DNA of 15,434 nucleotides, from positions 1 to 15,434 of the forward strand of contig CAVHZH010000053.1 in assembly GCA_963640395.1 (NCBI GenBank), in the 5' to 3' direction. Under the pieces are notes generated by a model that had not been told where the DNA came from, searched no databases, and was given only the letters and a program-made list of their open reading frames with translations. Made by a program: the position numbers and the translations under genes. The stretch comes from W0P33-017 sp963640395. Its GTDB lineage: Bacteria > Bacillota > Clostridia > Lachnospirales > Lachnospiraceae. Below, piece after piece: positions 14,182 to 15,434 of the stretch; position 1 is the stretch's first letter; every line of letters begins with the position of its first letter.

Positions 14182-15273
14182 TCACAATTTTCCGGCTGCC
14201 TGCGCATAGGCGAACAGTTCGCTGTTTGCCTGTTCCATACTGCCAAAGCGTTCTCGCGCACAGATCACCGTCTGACAACAGTCTATCAGTTTTTTCGCCC
14301 GCGTCAAGCATTTCTCATCAACCGGCTCAAACGCAGCCGTCTCGACGACCTCTGCCGCCAGTGCGTGAGCAACCGGCACATCCAGATCATTCGCGTATAA
14401 AATGCCTGTGGCAAACGCCGTATTCTGTCTTTGTAACCGGCGGTAGACCTCCCTGCCGCTTCCATTTCCTGCGATCACAAATACCTGCGGCTCTCCCTGT
14501 GGTGCTGCCAGCTCCAATCCATCCGTCTGTTCGTCATAGCTGCCCGTCGTGATGTCAAACAGCTTCTCGACCGTTCCCGGGCAAAAAATTTCCTCCGGTG
14601 TCCCGAACCGGTATGCCCTGCCCGCCCGGATGCACAACAGTTGATCCGATACGCGCCTTGCCAGCTCCAGCTCATGCAGCGACAGGATCACTGTCATTTT
14701 TTTGCGTTTGCATAATTTCTGTAAAATCGATAAAAACTCCAGCTTATAACGGATATCCAGATACGAGGTCGGCTCATCGAGAATGAGCAGCTCCGGCTCC
14801 TGTGCGATCGCACGCGCCAGCAGCACGCGCTGCTTCTGTCCGTCGCTGATCTGTGTAAACAGCCTGTCCCCAAGCTCCGACACGCGCACGAGCTCCATCG
14901 CCTCACGCACCACCTCATGGTCGCGCGGCGACAAAATGCCGAACCGTCCGGTATACGGATAGCGCCCGGTCTCTACGACCTGCTCGCAGGTCATGAGCTC
15001 TGCCTGCAGCCGCTCAGTCAGCAGCACCGACATCTGTCTGGCACACTGCTCCCGTGAAAGCTGCGTCAGCTCCTGTTCACCCAGACAGATTACACCGCCC
15101 ATCAGCTTTAGCTGTCCCGCAATGCTTTTTAACAGCGTCGATTTGCCTGCGCCGTTCGGTCCGATCAGCGTGAGGATCTCCCCGCGCTCCAATGTAATCG
15201 TTATGTTTTTTACAATCGGTATTCTCTCATAGCCGACACATAATTCTGTTGTAAAAAAATAGGCTTTCTTCAT
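14182..15273 (-). CDS. FecE/BtuD-type ABC transporter ATPase with C-terminal extension
   Basis: A 363-residue ATPase for import of an iron complex (siderophore or heme) or cobalamin. Motifs are Walker A GPNGAGKST (38-46), GRYPYTGRFG (103-112), the signature variant SDGQ (143-146), Walker B LLILDEP (162-168) and the H-loop His200. The Q-loop region reads SVLLTER, a form seen in some FecE-like proteins. Typical family members end near residue 255. Here about 105 further residues follow, starting PQVFVIAGNGSGREVYRRL, with a glycine-rich beginning that resembles a nucleotide-binding or Rossmann-like fold. The frame also allows an ATG at 15336 right after the permease stop. I chose 15273 because AGGA lies 10 bases upstream and the family's N-terminus begins there. 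It is preceded by the FecCD permease and followed by the YczE-like gene. Confidence 0.9.
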   Translation of the reverse strand: MKKAYFFTTELCVGYERIPIVKNITITLERGEILTLIGPNGAGKSTLLKSIAGQLKLMGGVICLGEQELTQLSREQCARQMSVLLTERLQAELMTCEQVVETGRYPYTGRFGILSPRDHEVVREAMELVRVSELGDRLFTQISDGQKQRVLLARAIAQEPELLILDEPTSYLDIRYKLEFLSILQKLCKRKKMTVILSLHELELARRVSDQLLCIRAGRAYRFGTPEEIFCPGTVEKLFDITTGSYDEQTDGLELAAPQGEPQVFVIAGNGSGREVYRRLQRQNTAFATGILYANDLDVPVAHALAAEVVETAAFEPVDEKCLTRAKKLIDCCQTVICARERFGSMEQANSELFAYAQAAGKL

Positions 15274-15336
15274 AGGCTTCTTTTCCTGCTCTGATTTCCA
15301 TGTTCCATGCTTGCCGCGTATCCCTGCTCCATCCAT

Positions 15337-15434
15337 CTAACCGGCAGCTTTTTTCCGCGCCATCATCACCCACAGTACAACCGGTGCACCGAAAACCGCC
15401 GTCACGGTGCTGATGCTCAGCTCTGTCGGTGCAA
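15337..15434 (-). CDS. FecCD-family ABC transporter permease, C-terminal fragment
   Basis: The last 31 codons of a permease run off the right end of the window. The tail reads LSISTVTAVFGAPVVLWVMM followed by ARKKAAG. This matches the end of FecCD/BtuC-type permeases, where a PxEL-(I/V)-G-x-VTA-xxGAPxFL motif leads into a last membrane helix and a short basic tail. The stop is adjacent to a possible ATG of the ATPase frame, and the ATPase proper starts 63 bases later. The fragment ends at the window edge, not by mutation. Confidence 0.85.
   Translation of the reverse strand, partial: APTELSISTVTAVFGAPVVLWVMMARKKAAG

Noticed and set aside
1..15434. CRISPR array, tRNA or rRNA genes, insertion sequence transposases
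   Set aside because: No regularly spaced direct repeats, cloverleaf sequences, rRNA segments or transposase motifs were seen on either strand.

Overview
The window reads as a chromosomal segment of a gut-type Clostridia bacterium, most likely a Lachnospiraceae member; the genus cannot be fixed from the sequence. The reasons are strong AGGAGG-type ribosome binding sites, roughly balanced GC content with C/G-rich third positions, a fused PotCD polyamine transporter, a two-gene fucI-fucU unit, and a YcsG/KipI/KipA-type 5-oxoproline cluster that also carries biotin carboxylase genes. Every convincing gene lies on the minus strand, so transcription runs from high to low coordinates.

Layout in transcription order. 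(1) 15434-13521: the C-terminus of an iron-complex/cobalamin-type (FecCD) permease, its ATPase with an unusual C-terminal extension, and a YczE-like membrane protein, apparently one operon. (2) 13500-11051: fucI and fucU (L-fucose isomerase and mutarotase) behind a -10 box, with a LacI-type palindrome just downstream of the expected transcription start and a strong terminator at the end. (3) 11067-6411: a polyamine ABC transporter: potA with two C-terminal TOBE-like units, potB, and a potC-potD fusion. A terminator-like hairpin sits in its leader. (4) 6379-99: a 5-oxoproline cluster: an NRAMP-fold transporter lacking the canonical metal-binding residues, then pxpB (kipI), pxpC (kipA), accB (BCCP), accC (biotin carboxylase), a 580-base gene-free but highly structured stretch, and pxpA.

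How the genes work together. The transporter probably brings in the substrate of the cluster. PxpA/B/C together form the ATP-dependent bacterial 5-oxoprolinase that yields glutamate. AccB and AccC lie between pxpC and pxpA with no carboxyltransferase genes nearby. KipI and KipA domains (AHS1/AHS2) are fused to biotin carboxylase and biotin carrier domains in urea carboxylase, so the cluster looks like a split urea-carboxylase-like machine plus PxpA.

The two points most worth following up are this biotin-linked oxoprolinase cluster and the structured region at about 899-1449, which has several long perfect helices and no credible protein and may encode a large noncoding RNA or an ORF-less mobile RNA element. 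A short palindromic element with compensatory changes also flanks the pxp genes at 27-52 and 5088-5115.
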